NCBI GenBank assembly: GCA_020073485.1
Contig: JAIQFB010000001.1
Coordinates: forward strand, 372,001-436,000
Length of the DNA stretch: 64,000 nucleotides
Reading direction: 5' to 3'
From: Terriglobia bacterium
GTDB lineage: Bacteria; Acidobacteriota; Terriglobia; Acidiferrales; UBA7541
Positions within the stretch are counted from its first letter, which is position 1, and each line of letters begins with the position of its first letter. The translations under genes and the position numbers were made by a program. The notes beneath the pieces are model-generated. The model was not told where the DNA came from. It saw nothing but the letters and a program-made list of their open reading frames with translations, and did no database searches. Shown piece after piece: positions 34,430 through 42,804 of this stretch.

Positions 34430-35532
34430 GCGCCGATCCGGTTGTTCTGCTGCTGGGACGGCGGGATCACCCCACCGACGGCGTCGCGGATTATTGCGAA
34501 AAGCTGCGAGAATATGGGGCACCGCGCGGGCTTGCGTTTGAAGCCGTGCCGGTGCGCTGGGCCGAGGAGGGATGGGGCACCGCCCTGGCGGAGTTGCGCG
34601 AAGCGGCCGTGGCATGGCGGGACCGCTGGGTGCTTCTGCAGTACACGACGCTGGCGTGGTCCTATCGCGGCTTTCCTCTGCGCGCGCCTCGCGTTCTGGA
34701 AATTCTCCGGCATTGCGGCGCGCGTCCCGGGGTCGTCCTGCATGACTTCGCGCCGCAGACTGGTTCAGGAGTCGTCGCGGCCGTCCGAGAGATGTGCCAG
34801 CTGCGCGTCTTGCGGCAGCTGTACGAGCGGTCGGATCTCGCCATCTTCACGATCCCCGTCAAAAATATTTCCTGGCTTCCGACCCGGCGCGAGAAAGCAG
34901 CTTTCATCCCGGTGGGAGCGAATTGTCCGGAATTGCCTGCGGGCGCCCGGCACACGGAACATGACAAGATGACGGTAGCGATCTACGGCATAACCGGAGG
35001 AAGCCAGACGCTGCCTGAAGTTGCCGACATCGCGTTTGTCGTGAAACAGGCCGTCGCGTCGGGGCATGTGCTGCGCCTGCTCGTATTCGGCCGGGGTTCG
35101 AGTGAAGCCGAACCTGCGCTGCGTTCCGCCTTGGCTGGCGTGAATGTGGAAGTGGAGACGCTGGGGCTTATTTCTCCGGAGGAAGTCCCGCGAACGCTGG
35201 GGCGAGCCGATGGGCTGCTGTTTGTTCGCGGGCACATTTCGAGCCGCCGCGGAAGCGCCATCGCCGGAATCTCCGTGGGCTTGCCGGTGGTGTGCTATTC
35301 CGGGCCGGACACGGATTGGCCGGTCACCGAAGCGGGGATCCTGGCAGTTCCTCAGGGCGACCGTCAGGCCCTGGCCGGGGCGCTGGAAAATGTGCTTACC
35401 GACGCGTCCCTGCGCCGGGCGCTGTCCGATCGCAGCCGCCAGGCGCACGAAAAATATTTTTCGTGGACCGCGATTACCGCGAGGTTCGCCGCGGAAATCG
35501 GCCAGGGAGCCGATTGCGTGTCCGCGGCATGA
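34426..35532 (+). CDS. GT-B type glycosyltransferase
   Basis: 368 aa, coupled by ATGA to the carbamoyltransferase. The second domain carries the GT4-like region: LRLLVFGRGSSEAEPALRSA, then LGLISPEEVPRTLGRADGLL, then GSAIAGISVGLPVVCYSG. The first domain starts VVLLLGRRDHPTDGVADYCE. The usual EGFGLVxLEA box is not typical here (REGSAIAGI-like), so the assignment to GT4 is by fold pattern rather than exact motif. It likely adds a sugar in the cytoplasm. Confidence 0.78.
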   Translation: MSADPVVLLLGRRDHPTDGVADYCEKLREYGAPRGLAFEAVPVRWAEEGWGTALAELREAAVAWRDRWVLLQYTTLAWSYRGFPLRAPRVLEILRHCGARPGVVLHDFAPQTGSGVVAAVREMCQLRVLRQLYERSDLAIFTIPVKNISWLPTRREKAAFIPVGANCPELPAGARHTEHDKMTVAIYGITGGSQTLPEVADIAFVVKQAVASGHVLRLLVFGRGSSEAEPALRSALAGVNVEVETLGLISPEEVPRTLGRADGLLFVRGHISSRRGSAIAGISVGLPVVCYSGPDTDWPVTEAGILAVPQGDRQALAGALENVLTDASLRRALSDRSRQAHEKYFSWTAITARFAAEIGQGADCVSAA

Positions 35533-35648
35533 AAAGGCTGCTACACTTTTTGAATTCGTTGTTGATTTGCGAATGTGAATTTCGCGCCGGGCGCGGGCTG
35601 CAAGCCGTTGCCGCGCGGCGAACTTGACGCAAGGAGTTGCTGGAAGGA

Positions 35649-36644
35649 ATGAATCTGAAATCCCTTGAGAGGTTCCGGTGCGTGGGATGCGGCGGACTGC
35701 TGCAGGTGCAGCCATCCGCGTCCGCCCGGAATAACGGAAACGTCACCGAAGGCCAGCTGATCTGCTCGTCTTGCGCGCGTGTGTTTCCCATCGTGCGTTC
35801 CATGCCCCGGTTTGCGGAGGGCGAGGACTACGCCTACAGCTGGGGATACCAGTGGAACCTGTTTGATAAATTGCAGCTCGACAGCGCCGCGGGAAACAAC
35901 CTGAGCCACGAGCGTTTTTTCGCCACCACGCAGTGGCCGGAAAAGTTGGAAGGACAGGTGATCCTGGAAGCGGGCTGCGGCATGGGCCGCTTCACGCAGG
36001 TCGCGCTCGAAACCGGCGCGGAACTATACTCCTTCGATCTGAGCAGTTCGGTCGAGGCTAGCTACCGTAACAACGGCGCATCCGACCGCGTGCACATTTT
36101 TCAAGCCAGCATTTATGAAATCCCCCTCAAGAAGGAATCGTTCGACAAGATATTCTGCATGGGGGTTCTGCAGTATTGCCCCGATGTGCGCTCCGCGTTC
36201 ATGAGCCTGGTGCCGTTTCTGAAGCCGGGCGGCGAAATCGTGGTCGACTGTTACGAAAAGCATAAAGGGCTGATTCCGCCGCTGAAATACTGGGTCCGGC
36301 CGATGCTGACGTGGATGGGACCCAAGGGCGTCCACAAATTTCTCTCGCTGGCCGTTCCCCCGGCGTTTTATCTCAAGAAGGCGCTCTACAAAATTCCCGT
36401 GATCGGAAAACCGATCGGCAACCTGATTCCGATCGGGCCGGTATCGCACGCGCCGAAGCTGATTTTTACGGATAAAATGCTGATTCAAGTGAAGATCAAC
36501 AGTGCCCTCGGCTGGTACTCGCCCGCGTGCGACAATCCGCAAACAAAAGAAACGATCCGCCAGTGGTTTTCCGAAGCCGGGCTCGTCGATGTGTACATCG
36601 GGAACGGATTCAACGGCATCAACGCCAGGGGAAGAAAGCCCTGA
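35649..36644 (+). CDS. Methyltransferase with N-terminal zinc-ribbon segment
   Basis: 331 aa from ATG 35649 (TTG 35637 is possible, with AAGGAG just upstream of it). The N terminus has two Cys pairs, CVGCGG and CSSCARVFP, like a Trm112/zinc-ribbon domain. A class I SAM domain follows: VILEAGCGMGRFTQVAL, then YSFDLSSSVEAS, then IFCMGVLQYCPDV. The C-terminal ~120 residues are hydrophobic but not clearly membrane-spanning. This type is common in polysaccharide clusters; it could methylate a sugar or a lipid carrier-linked intermediate. Confidence 0.82.
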   Translation: MNLKSLERFRCVGCGGLLQVQPSASARNNGNVTEGQLICSSCARVFPIVRSMPRFAEGEDYAYSWGYQWNLFDKLQLDSAAGNNLSHERFFATTQWPEKLEGQVILEAGCGMGRFTQVALETGAELYSFDLSSSVEASYRNNGASDRVHIFQASIYEIPLKKESFDKIFCMGVLQYCPDVRSAFMSLVPFLKPGGEIVVDCYEKHKGLIPPLKYWVRPMLTWMGPKGVHKFLSLAVPPAFYLKKALYKIPVIGKPIGNLIPIGPVSHAPKLIFTDKMLIQVKINSALGWYSPACDNPQTKETIRQWFSEAGLVDVYIGNGFNGINARGRKP

Positions 36645-36668
36645 ATTGGAATTGTGGAGAGCAGCGCG

Positions 36669-37925
36669 ATGAGTCAAGGAGCCTTTGCCGTGGAAGGGGC
36701 TGATCCAAAAAGCGCGGCGTCTCCCGGCGGGGTGCGCCGCCCGCGGCTCCTGGTCGTCGGCTCCCATGTCGTCCAATACGCCGCGTCCGCGTTTCGCCAG
36801 ATGACGTTGGATGGGCGACTGGATTTGACGGTCGCTTACTGCAGCATGCAAGGCGCCGAACCCGGAGTGGACCCGGATTTTGGCGTGAAAGTTTCCTGGG
36901 ACACGTCGCCGCTCGATGGGTATGCGTGGGTGGCCGTTCCAAACCGATCTCTCCGGCCAGGCCTCGGCGGCTTCTTCGGCTTGCTCAATCCTGGCTTATG
37001 GTCGCTGATTCGCGACGGAAAATTCGATGCCGTGTTTATCAGCGGCTATTTCTACGCGAGCGCCTGGATCGCCATTGCCGCCGCAAAGTGGCGCGGGATT
37101 CCCATCCTGTTCACCACCGAGGCGCACAGCCTGCGAAGCTGGTCGGCGCAATCGAAATGGCGGCTACGGCTCAAGAAATTCTATATGTGGCGCATCCTTT
37201 CACTGGGAAAAGTGCTGTTGACGATGTCTTCGGGCTCGTTCCAGCAACTGGTTGCGCTGGGATTTCAAGAGAACCGCATCGTTCTGTCGCCATATTCGGT
37301 GGATAACGATTGGTGGACGAGGCAAGCGGCGGAAGTGGACCGCAACGCGGTCCGCGCGAAATGGAAGATTCCCAGCGGCGCGGCGGTCGCGCTGTTTTGC
37401 GCGAAATTGCAGCCCTGGAAGGGGCCGGCGGACCTTCTCGAAGCGTTCGCGCGTGCCGGCGTTCCCAATTCCTATCTGGTTTTTGCGGGCGACGGGACAT
37501 TGAAGAGCAGCCTGGAACAAAAAGCGGCAGAACTTAAAATCGCCGATCGCGTGCGATTTCTCGGGTTCATGAATCAATCGCAGCTTCCCTCGGTCTATTG
37601 CGCGTCGGACCTGCTGGTGTTGCCATCGCACTATGAGCCATTTGGTTTGGTGGTGAACGAGGCCATGATTTGCGGCCTTCCCGTGGCGGTTAGCGACCGC
37701 GTGGGCGCGAGATTCGATCTGGTGCGCCAGGGCGAAAACGGTTATGTGTTTCCCGCCGGCGGTGTGGAGGAATTGGCCGCGATCCTCCGGGAAATTTTGC
37801 CGGACGCGGAAAAGAGGGCGCGGATGGGCGCCGCGGCGCGGCATCGCATGCGAACGTGGTCACCGCGCGAATATGCGGATGGAGTGGTGAAGGGCGTGGA
37901 ACTCGCGGTGCGCGGCGGGTCATAA
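36669..37925 (+). CDS. Family 4 glycosyltransferase
   Basis: 418 aa from ATG 36669 (a GTG at 36654 is in frame). The GT4 core is visible: ALFCAKLQPWKGPADLLEAF, then VRFLGFMNQSQLPSVYCASD and LLVLPSHYEPFGLVVNEAM with the catalytic EPFGLVVNEA. The N-terminal acceptor domain starts RLLVVGSHVVQYAASAFR. It is the retaining GT-B type, using a nucleotide-sugar donor in the cytoplasm. The next gene starts 39 bases after its stop. Confidence 0.9.
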   Translation: MSQGAFAVEGADPKSAASPGGVRRPRLLVVGSHVVQYAASAFRQMTLDGRLDLTVAYCSMQGAEPGVDPDFGVKVSWDTSPLDGYAWVAVPNRSLRPGLGGFFGLLNPGLWSLIRDGKFDAVFISGYFYASAWIAIAAAKWRGIPILFTTEAHSLRSWSAQSKWRLRLKKFYMWRILSLGKVLLTMSSGSFQQLVALGFQENRIVLSPYSVDNDWWTRQAAEVDRNAVRAKWKIPSGAAVALFCAKLQPWKGPADLLEAFARAGVPNSYLVFAGDGTLKSSLEQKAAELKIADRVRFLGFMNQSQLPSVYCASDLLVLPSHYEPFGLVVNEAMICGLPVAVSDRVGARFDLVRQGENGYVFPAGGVEELAAILREILPDAEKRARMGAAARHRMRTWSPREYADGVVKGVELAVRGGS

Positions 37926-37964
37926 TCCAACAATCTGCCGGAGTGCGCGCACCGGACTTTCTTC

Positions 37965-39620
37965 ATGAAGACACAACAATTGCCTGCTTCAATCCGTGCT
38001 CGGAATCCGGCCGGCGCCGGGGCTATCTTCGCCTGCTTCGCGATTCTGTACGCTTCGCTCAGATCCGGGGACATCTTTGCCACCGACGGAGCCCACCGTT
38101 GCCTCGAAGTCTTTCACCGGCAGGCAATCTTTTTTCACGAAAATAATCATTTGCTCTATCCCGTGAATGTCCTGGCCTGGACGCGCCTCGCAGCGCAATT
38201 CGGCATGAGGGCAAACACACCGTTTGAATTTTACAGAATCACGGAGTTGATGAACTGCGTTGCGGCAGCCGCCAGTCTCGTCATCGTGTTCCTCCTGATT
38301 CGGTGGACCATTTCTTCCTGGAAGATTGCGCTCGGCGCCGTGGTAACGCTGGGATTGTCCAAAGCTTTTTTTTCGCAAGCCACGAACGCCAATGAAGCGG
38401 TCGTGGGCCTGTTCTGGAGCCTGCTGGCAGTCCTGGTGCTGGTTTTGGGGCTCCGGGCAAGATCTCTCTGGCTCATTTTCGTTTCCGGCCTCCTTTTTCC
38501 GCTTTCCATGGCGTCGTATGAATCCATGATTTTCCTGGCTCCGGCCGGGCTGGTTTTGATCTGGCGAACCTGGGCAGAAGAAGATCGCGGATCGCCGGCC
38601 TCGCGCCCGCTGCTTGTCCTTGAGGGAATCTTTCTTTTTGGATGTCTGGCCGCGTGGCTGGGCATTCACGGCTGGGCGGACTGGATGACAGGCCATACGA
38701 GTCCCTCGGAAATGGCCCATCAGCTTTTTCTGGTGCGGGATGCGCGCTCGTATCTGGGAGTGGGTCCCGGCAAAGCGCTGAATTTGCCGGCCGGGTTGAT
38801 CCGAAATATTTTTCCTGTCCTCGCCCAGTTTGACGGCCTTCGCCACGCGCTCAGCGGCCCGAAGGATTCTCTCCTCGCGTTTCTGCTGGCGGCAGCGGTT
38901 TTTCTCATCTTCCTCATCTTTTGCGGGTTGCGAGTTTGGAAGCACCGGAAGGAACTATCCGGCGCCATGAAACTGGGCCTTTGGACGGGAATCACGGGAC
39001 TTTTGTGCACGCTGGTGCCGCTGGTCATCTGGGACCCGCAATACGAAAAGCTCTGGCTTCAGCCCCTCGCGCTTCTGGCGTTCTTGATCGCCATTGCGCT
39101 GAAAATTCCCGCGGAAGAGAAATGGCAATCCATCCTCGTTTGCCGTGTGGCTCCTTGTTTGATTCTCCTTGGCGTGCTCTTTAATTTCTCCCTGCTGATA
39201 TCCGGTCACAACGCCGATGTGAGCGCATACTTCCGGGAAGCTCAGGATGTTTCCGAGAAAGTGAGCGCGCAGGATCTGGTCGTGGGAGATTGGGACAAGG
39301 TGGCCATGCTATACGGGGATGCGTGGGCCCCCGTGGATCGAATTTTTGATTTTGTAATGGAAGGCGTTTACTACGGCAGAGGGGCCACCGACCGGCTTCG
39401 TGAAAGCGTGACCGAGACCGAGCGCCGCGGAGGACACGTCTACTTCCTCGGCCTGCTCGACCAATCCGAAACGGAATGGAAGGCGTTTATCGGCCCGCGG
39501 TGCGGCATTCCCATGTCTGATCTTGACCCTTACCGCGAACACTCGCACGTTATTGCCACCTATCGGGACGGGTCGACTACAATCTCACTGCGGCGATTGG
39601 ACCTGTCACTTACGCAGTAA
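37965..39620 (+). CDS. Polytopic membrane protein, GT-C-like
   Basis: 551 aa with about ten membrane spans. The first outside loop holds GDIFATDGAHRCLEVFHRQA, an Asp-rich segment like the GT-C sugar-phosphate site, followed by hydrophobic helices such as AAAASLVIVFLLIRWTIS. A long soluble C terminus begins near residue 415 and ends in a strand-rich part (HVYFLGLLDQSETEWKAFIG). I do not recognise a named family beyond that. It lies 15 bases ahead of another GT-C gene, suggesting linked roles in periplasmic sugar addition. Confidence 0.65.
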   Translation: MKTQQLPASIRARNPAGAGAIFACFAILYASLRSGDIFATDGAHRCLEVFHRQAIFFHENNHLLYPVNVLAWTRLAAQFGMRANTPFEFYRITELMNCVAAAASLVIVFLLIRWTISSWKIALGAVVTLGLSKAFFSQATNANEAVVGLFWSLLAVLVLVLGLRARSLWLIFVSGLLFPLSMASYESMIFLAPAGLVLIWRTWAEEDRGSPASRPLLVLEGIFLFGCLAAWLGIHGWADWMTGHTSPSEMAHQLFLVRDARSYLGVGPGKALNLPAGLIRNIFPVLAQFDGLRHALSGPKDSLLAFLLAAAVFLIFLIFCGLRVWKHRKELSGAMKLGLWTGITGLLCTLVPLVIWDPQYEKLWLQPLALLAFLIAIALKIPAEEKWQSILVCRVAPCLILLGVLFNFSLLISGHNADVSAYFREAQDVSEKVSAQDLVVGDWDKVAMLYGDAWAPVDRIFDFVMEGVYYGRGATDRLRESVTETERRGGHVYFLGLLDQSETEWKAFIGPRCGIPMSDLDPYREHSHVIATYRDGSTTISLRRLDLSLTQ

Positions 39621-39635
39621 ACGGAGACGACCCAA

Positions 39636-41135
39636 ATGGGCCCGACGACAGACGCTCCGACCGATTCTTCCAACGCCGCCCCCTCGCCCCGTTGGGTTTC
39701 CCGTCTTGCTCTGCCCGCCATTCTCCTGGTTGCAGGTCTGCTGGCGTTTGCCTTCCTCAATGACTACCAGAATTGGGGAGATGACTGGGCCCAATACATG
39801 CTTCAGGGGCAGGCGATTCTGGATCACAGCATGCGCGAGTGCGTCCGGCAAAGCGCATTCATGACTCGGGAATCGGCCGTGGTGCCGGGCCCGGTGGCGT
39901 ACGCCTGGGGCTTGCCCTTGCTGCTGGCCGTGGAAGGATCGCTGTTTTCGTTTACTCTTCCAGTTTTCAAGCTCTTCAATATTCTGATCTTCTTATTCCT
40001 TGTTGCGGCCGTCCACCGGCTGGCACGTAAATTCCTGAGCGGAAACGCGGCGCTTGCCACAGCCGCTATTTTTGCGTTCAACCCGGTTGTCTTGCATTAC
40101 TGCAACCATGTTTTGACGGAGCTGCCCTTCATCCTTTCTTCGGTATGCGCCTTCCTGGCAATGGAAAACAACGGCTTGAGTAAACGTTCCCGCGTGGTGT
40201 CCCGGCTGCTGGCGGGCACTTTCGCATTCCTCTCGTTCACCCTGAGGACCAATGGCATCCTGATCCTTGCCGCTGCCACGGTGAGAGAGTTTCTCCCGAG
40301 TCCCTCGGAAAAGGGCTTGCGCCGGCCCGCGCTGCTTGAGCTGCTGCTCCCCTATATTCCCTTTTTCCTGCTCAACACGATTTGGGGCCGACTGTTTCCG
40401 GCCGGGGGAGACGGTTATCTGGCACTGCTGAGCGCCGTCACGCTTCACACACTCTTCACGAACGCGCTTGTCTATCCGGTTGCGCTGTTTGATTTCTTCA
40501 CCGGAGGGCATCACTCCGGCCTTCTGGCGGTGGTCTTGGGGCCGCTGGTCTTGTGGGGCGCGTGCAAGAGCTGGCGCAGGACGGCCCATCTCAGCGTGTA
40601 TGGATTGCTTACCATGGCGCTGTATATCGTATGGACCTACCAGCAAGGATTCCGGTTCATGTTTCCGGTCGCTCCTGTCCTGGTCATTCTGATGATGCTG
40701 GGTCTGGATGCGCTGGCGGACTGGAAAAAGGCCGGCAAATTTGGAATCTTCGCAGCCCGCACGGCCCAATCTGGATTTCCGATCTTTTTCCTACTTGTCT
40801 CCTCGGTGCTTGCGGGCACCGGTAAGATTCCCCAGGAGACCTGGAACCCGTACGACCAGCCGAGTTCCGAGATGTTTCAGTGGATCAGGAGCAACACGTC
40901 GGGCGACGCTGTGATTTCGTTTTTCAAACCCCGGGCGATGCACTTGCTTGGCCAGCGCCTGTGCCTGACGGCGACGCCCGCCGATCTCCACAAGGCTTCG
41001 TATCTAGTTTACAGCAGAGAGCACACCTGGAACGAGGCGCAGCCTTCGCTGGAGCAGTACCAGCAGGAAGCCGCCCTGACGCCGGCCTTTGAGAATCGCA
41101 ATTTTGTCGTGTATCGAGTGGGAGCAAGGCCATAA
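39636..41135 (+). CDS. PMT/ArnT-type GT-C glycosyltransferase
   Basis: 499 aa with about ten membrane spans. Just after the first span the loop reads NWGDDWAQYMLQGQAIL, the D-D motif that in GT39/ArnT-like enzymes binds the polyprenyl-phosphate sugar donor. The periplasmic C-terminal tail is short. The family adds sugars to acceptors on the periplasmic side using undecaprenyl-phosphate sugars made by GT2 synthases; two such synthases are in the window. Terminal spacing is tight with the upstream gene. Confidence 0.78.
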   Translation: MGPTTDAPTDSSNAAPSPRWVSRLALPAILLVAGLLAFAFLNDYQNWGDDWAQYMLQGQAILDHSMRECVRQSAFMTRESAVVPGPVAYAWGLPLLLAVEGSLFSFTLPVFKLFNILIFLFLVAAVHRLARKFLSGNAALATAAIFAFNPVVLHYCNHVLTELPFILSSVCAFLAMENNGLSKRSRVVSRLLAGTFAFLSFTLRTNGILILAAATVREFLPSPSEKGLRRPALLELLLPYIPFFLLNTIWGRLFPAGGDGYLALLSAVTLHTLFTNALVYPVALFDFFTGGHHSGLLAVVLGPLVLWGACKSWRRTAHLSVYGLLTMALYIVWTYQQGFRFMFPVAPVLVILMMLGLDALADWKKAGKFGIFAARTAQSGFPIFFLLVSSVLAGTGKIPQETWNPYDQPSSEMFQWIRSNTSGDAVISFFKPRAMHLLGQRLCLTATPADLHKASYLVYSREHTWNEAQPSLEQYQQEAALTPAFENRNFVVYRVGARP

Positions 41136-41145
41136 GCCAATAAAT

Positions 41146-41166
41146 GCCACTCATTTGTGGCTTTTT
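41146..41166 (+). terminator. Weak candidate terminator after the GT-C pair
   Basis: A 5-bp stem GCCAC / GTGGC around TCATTT is followed by CTTTTT. Short, so weak, but well placed 10 bases after the stop of the plus-strand gene. Confidence 0.35.
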
Positions 41167-41242
41167 CGACGCTCACTTGTCTTTACTGATTTATGTTAAC
41201 TGGAGGGGAACCCATGTTTTCATCGTTACAAGCGCACTCTTC

Positions 41243-41260
41243 GTGAGGCCTGTGCCTCAC
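41243..41260. other. Perfect hairpin in a convergent intergenic region
   Basis: GTGAGGC (41243-41249) pairs with GCCTCAC (41254-41260) around a CTGT loop, between the convergent GT-C and acyltransferase genes. There is no U-tract on either strand, so it is not a typical intrinsic terminator. It may help end or protect transcripts. Confidence 0.35.
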
Positions 41261-41273
41261 CCGTGCTCCCGAC

Positions 41274-42422
41274 TCACGTTGTAGGCTCTTCAAAAACAGG
41301 GCTTTGAATCTTGTTCACATCGATCCCAGAAAATCTGTGTCGCATTCGTAGAAATGGTTCCTCGAAGTACTGCCGGGAGAGGAACGCAATTGCGGTCGAT
41401 ATCGCCAAGCAAACCACAAATCGAAACGTCACCACGTCCAGGCGCCCCACGGGTGAAGGAAGCGCTGGCCAGATCGTTTGGATGTTACGGTTGTATATGC
41501 CGAAGATAAGCAGGTGGATCAAGTAAAGGCCGTAGCTGATTCGACCGTAAAATCTTAGGACTGGTCGTCGAATAAGGGATTTCCATCTACCCGTGCCAAG
41601 CAGTAAAGAAGCGCTGATAATTCCCAGAAATATGAAATTGAAGCATGATTCCTGCAGAGATGCCCCAAGAAGTCTTTGTCGGGTCAATATTCCGAATCGC
41701 ATACCAATGACGATCGCAAAAAGCCCAATTGCTAATGCGGATGCTGATACCCACCGCAGCCTTTCGCGGGTGAAACTCGGTTTACGAACATTTATGGCAA
41801 GCCAAGCTCCGATTGCTAGACCATCGGCTTCGCACCAGGTATATCCATGAACGCCACCATTCACACCTAGCATAAAGGAACCTGCGCGCAGGGCCGGGAC
41901 TGCACAAGTAATTCCGATCGCACATTTTTCGAGTGTACGAATGGAACATCCGCGCACCAATGCCGGCCAAAGGATGTAGAAGTGCTCTTCAACCGCGAGC
42001 GACCACAGCACCGAATAGGACGGCACTATGCCAAATAGTGGTGCGAAATTTGATAGAAAGAAAAAACTAAGAACCAGGAAAGATTGCGGCTTGAAACCTG
42101 CAATAAGAAGTACAAGCAAGATGCCGTAGTATGCCGGCAGGATCCTCAAGGCACGCTTTACGTAGAAGGACCTGAAATAGTTTTGCTTGGATTTTGAATC
42201 TAAGAGAATGCCAGTGATCAGAAGACCGGAGAGCACGAAGAACAGGTTGACTCCTAGCCAACCTGGCATGGTGGCAGCGACAATCAATTTTGCTATGCTT
42301 TTGAACCCGCTAAGTCCAGACATCCAAAAATAGCCGTGGTAGAAAACTACCAGTAAAACCGCGACGCCACGTACCGTGTCCAACTCGGGCATCTCTGGCC
42401 GGACGATGGGGTCAAAACGCAT
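41274..42422 (-). CDS. Acyltransferase family 3 membrane protein
   Basis: 382 aa with about ten membrane spans. The N terminus PELDTVRGVAVLLVVFYHG holds the catalytic His of acyltransferase-3 (H at VVFYHG), and RPVLRFYGRISYGLYLIHLL is the family's closing motif. The family O-acylates (acetylates, succinylates) sugars at the inner membrane. It is transcribed opposite to the neighbours, and its base composition is clearly AT-richer than the genes around it (for example CAATTTTGCTATGC), suggesting transfer. It is flanked by gaps of 138 and 382 bases. Confidence 0.88.
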   Translation of the reverse strand: MRFDPIVRPEMPELDTVRGVAVLLVVFYHGYFWMSGLSGFKSIAKLIVAATMPGWLGVNLFFVLSGLLITGILLDSKSKQNYFRSFYVKRALRILPAYYGILLVLLIAGFKPQSFLVLSFFFLSNFAPLFGIVPSYSVLWSLAVEEHFYILWPALVRGCSIRTLEKCAIGITCAVPALRAGSFMLGVNGGVHGYTWCEADGLAIGAWLAINVRKPSFTRERLRWVSASALAIGLFAIVIGMRFGILTRQRLLGASLQESCFNFIFLGIISASLLLGTGRWKSLIRRPVLRFYGRISYGLYLIHLLIFGIYNRNIQTIWPALPSPVGRLDVVTFRFVVCLAISTAIAFLSRQYFEEPFLRMRHRFSGIDVNKIQSPVFEEPTT

Positions 42423-42804
42423 GGTTGTTGTCCGAAAGGTGTCTGCGGTTCACAGTTTCTTTCCTGGATTCGATTTGGTGCGCATTCGCGATATTGAAGC
42501 GTGTGATCGCAGACTGTCCGATTGAGAGCATATGTCGAATCCTGTTTCCCGGAAATGATATCCCTTTTCTTTACGAAAGATGCATTTGTCTTCAAGCTGA
42601 TCTAAGACAATTACCGACCTTGACTAATTCGGAAAAGGGTTTGCATTCCCGTTTTCGGCTGCCACGACCGCGCCTCAAGTTCTGGCACAAATTGAGTCGT
42701 ATGGGGCACCATGAACTATTATGAACTCAAAGCCAATTCGACATTGCAGCGCGCGTGATTGCGAAGGATAATCCCAGGGGAGCGTAATCAGGCGCGGGCA
42801 ATAT
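42423..42804. other. 382-base AT-rich divergent gap
   Basis: Between the acyltransferase (minus) and the Wzy-like gene (plus). No reading frame I trust. It contains runs such as TTGACTAATTCGG and TGGCACAAATTGAG; neither has a good second box at the right spacing. The candidate promoter at 42744-42772 is the best site. The whole stretch from 41136 to 42804 is AT-richer than the island average. Confidence 0.5.
42744..42772 (+). promoter_or_regulatory. Candidate sigma70 promoter for the Wzy-like gene
   Basis: TTGCAG (42744-42749) and GATAAT (42767-42772) are 17 bases apart, 32 bases upstream of the ATG at 42805. Visual match only. Confidence 0.35.

Noticed and set aside
42678-42700. TGGCAC...TTG string resembling a sigma54 promoter before the Wzy-like gene
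   Set aside because: The spacing and the -12 box do not fit the GG-N10-GC rule.
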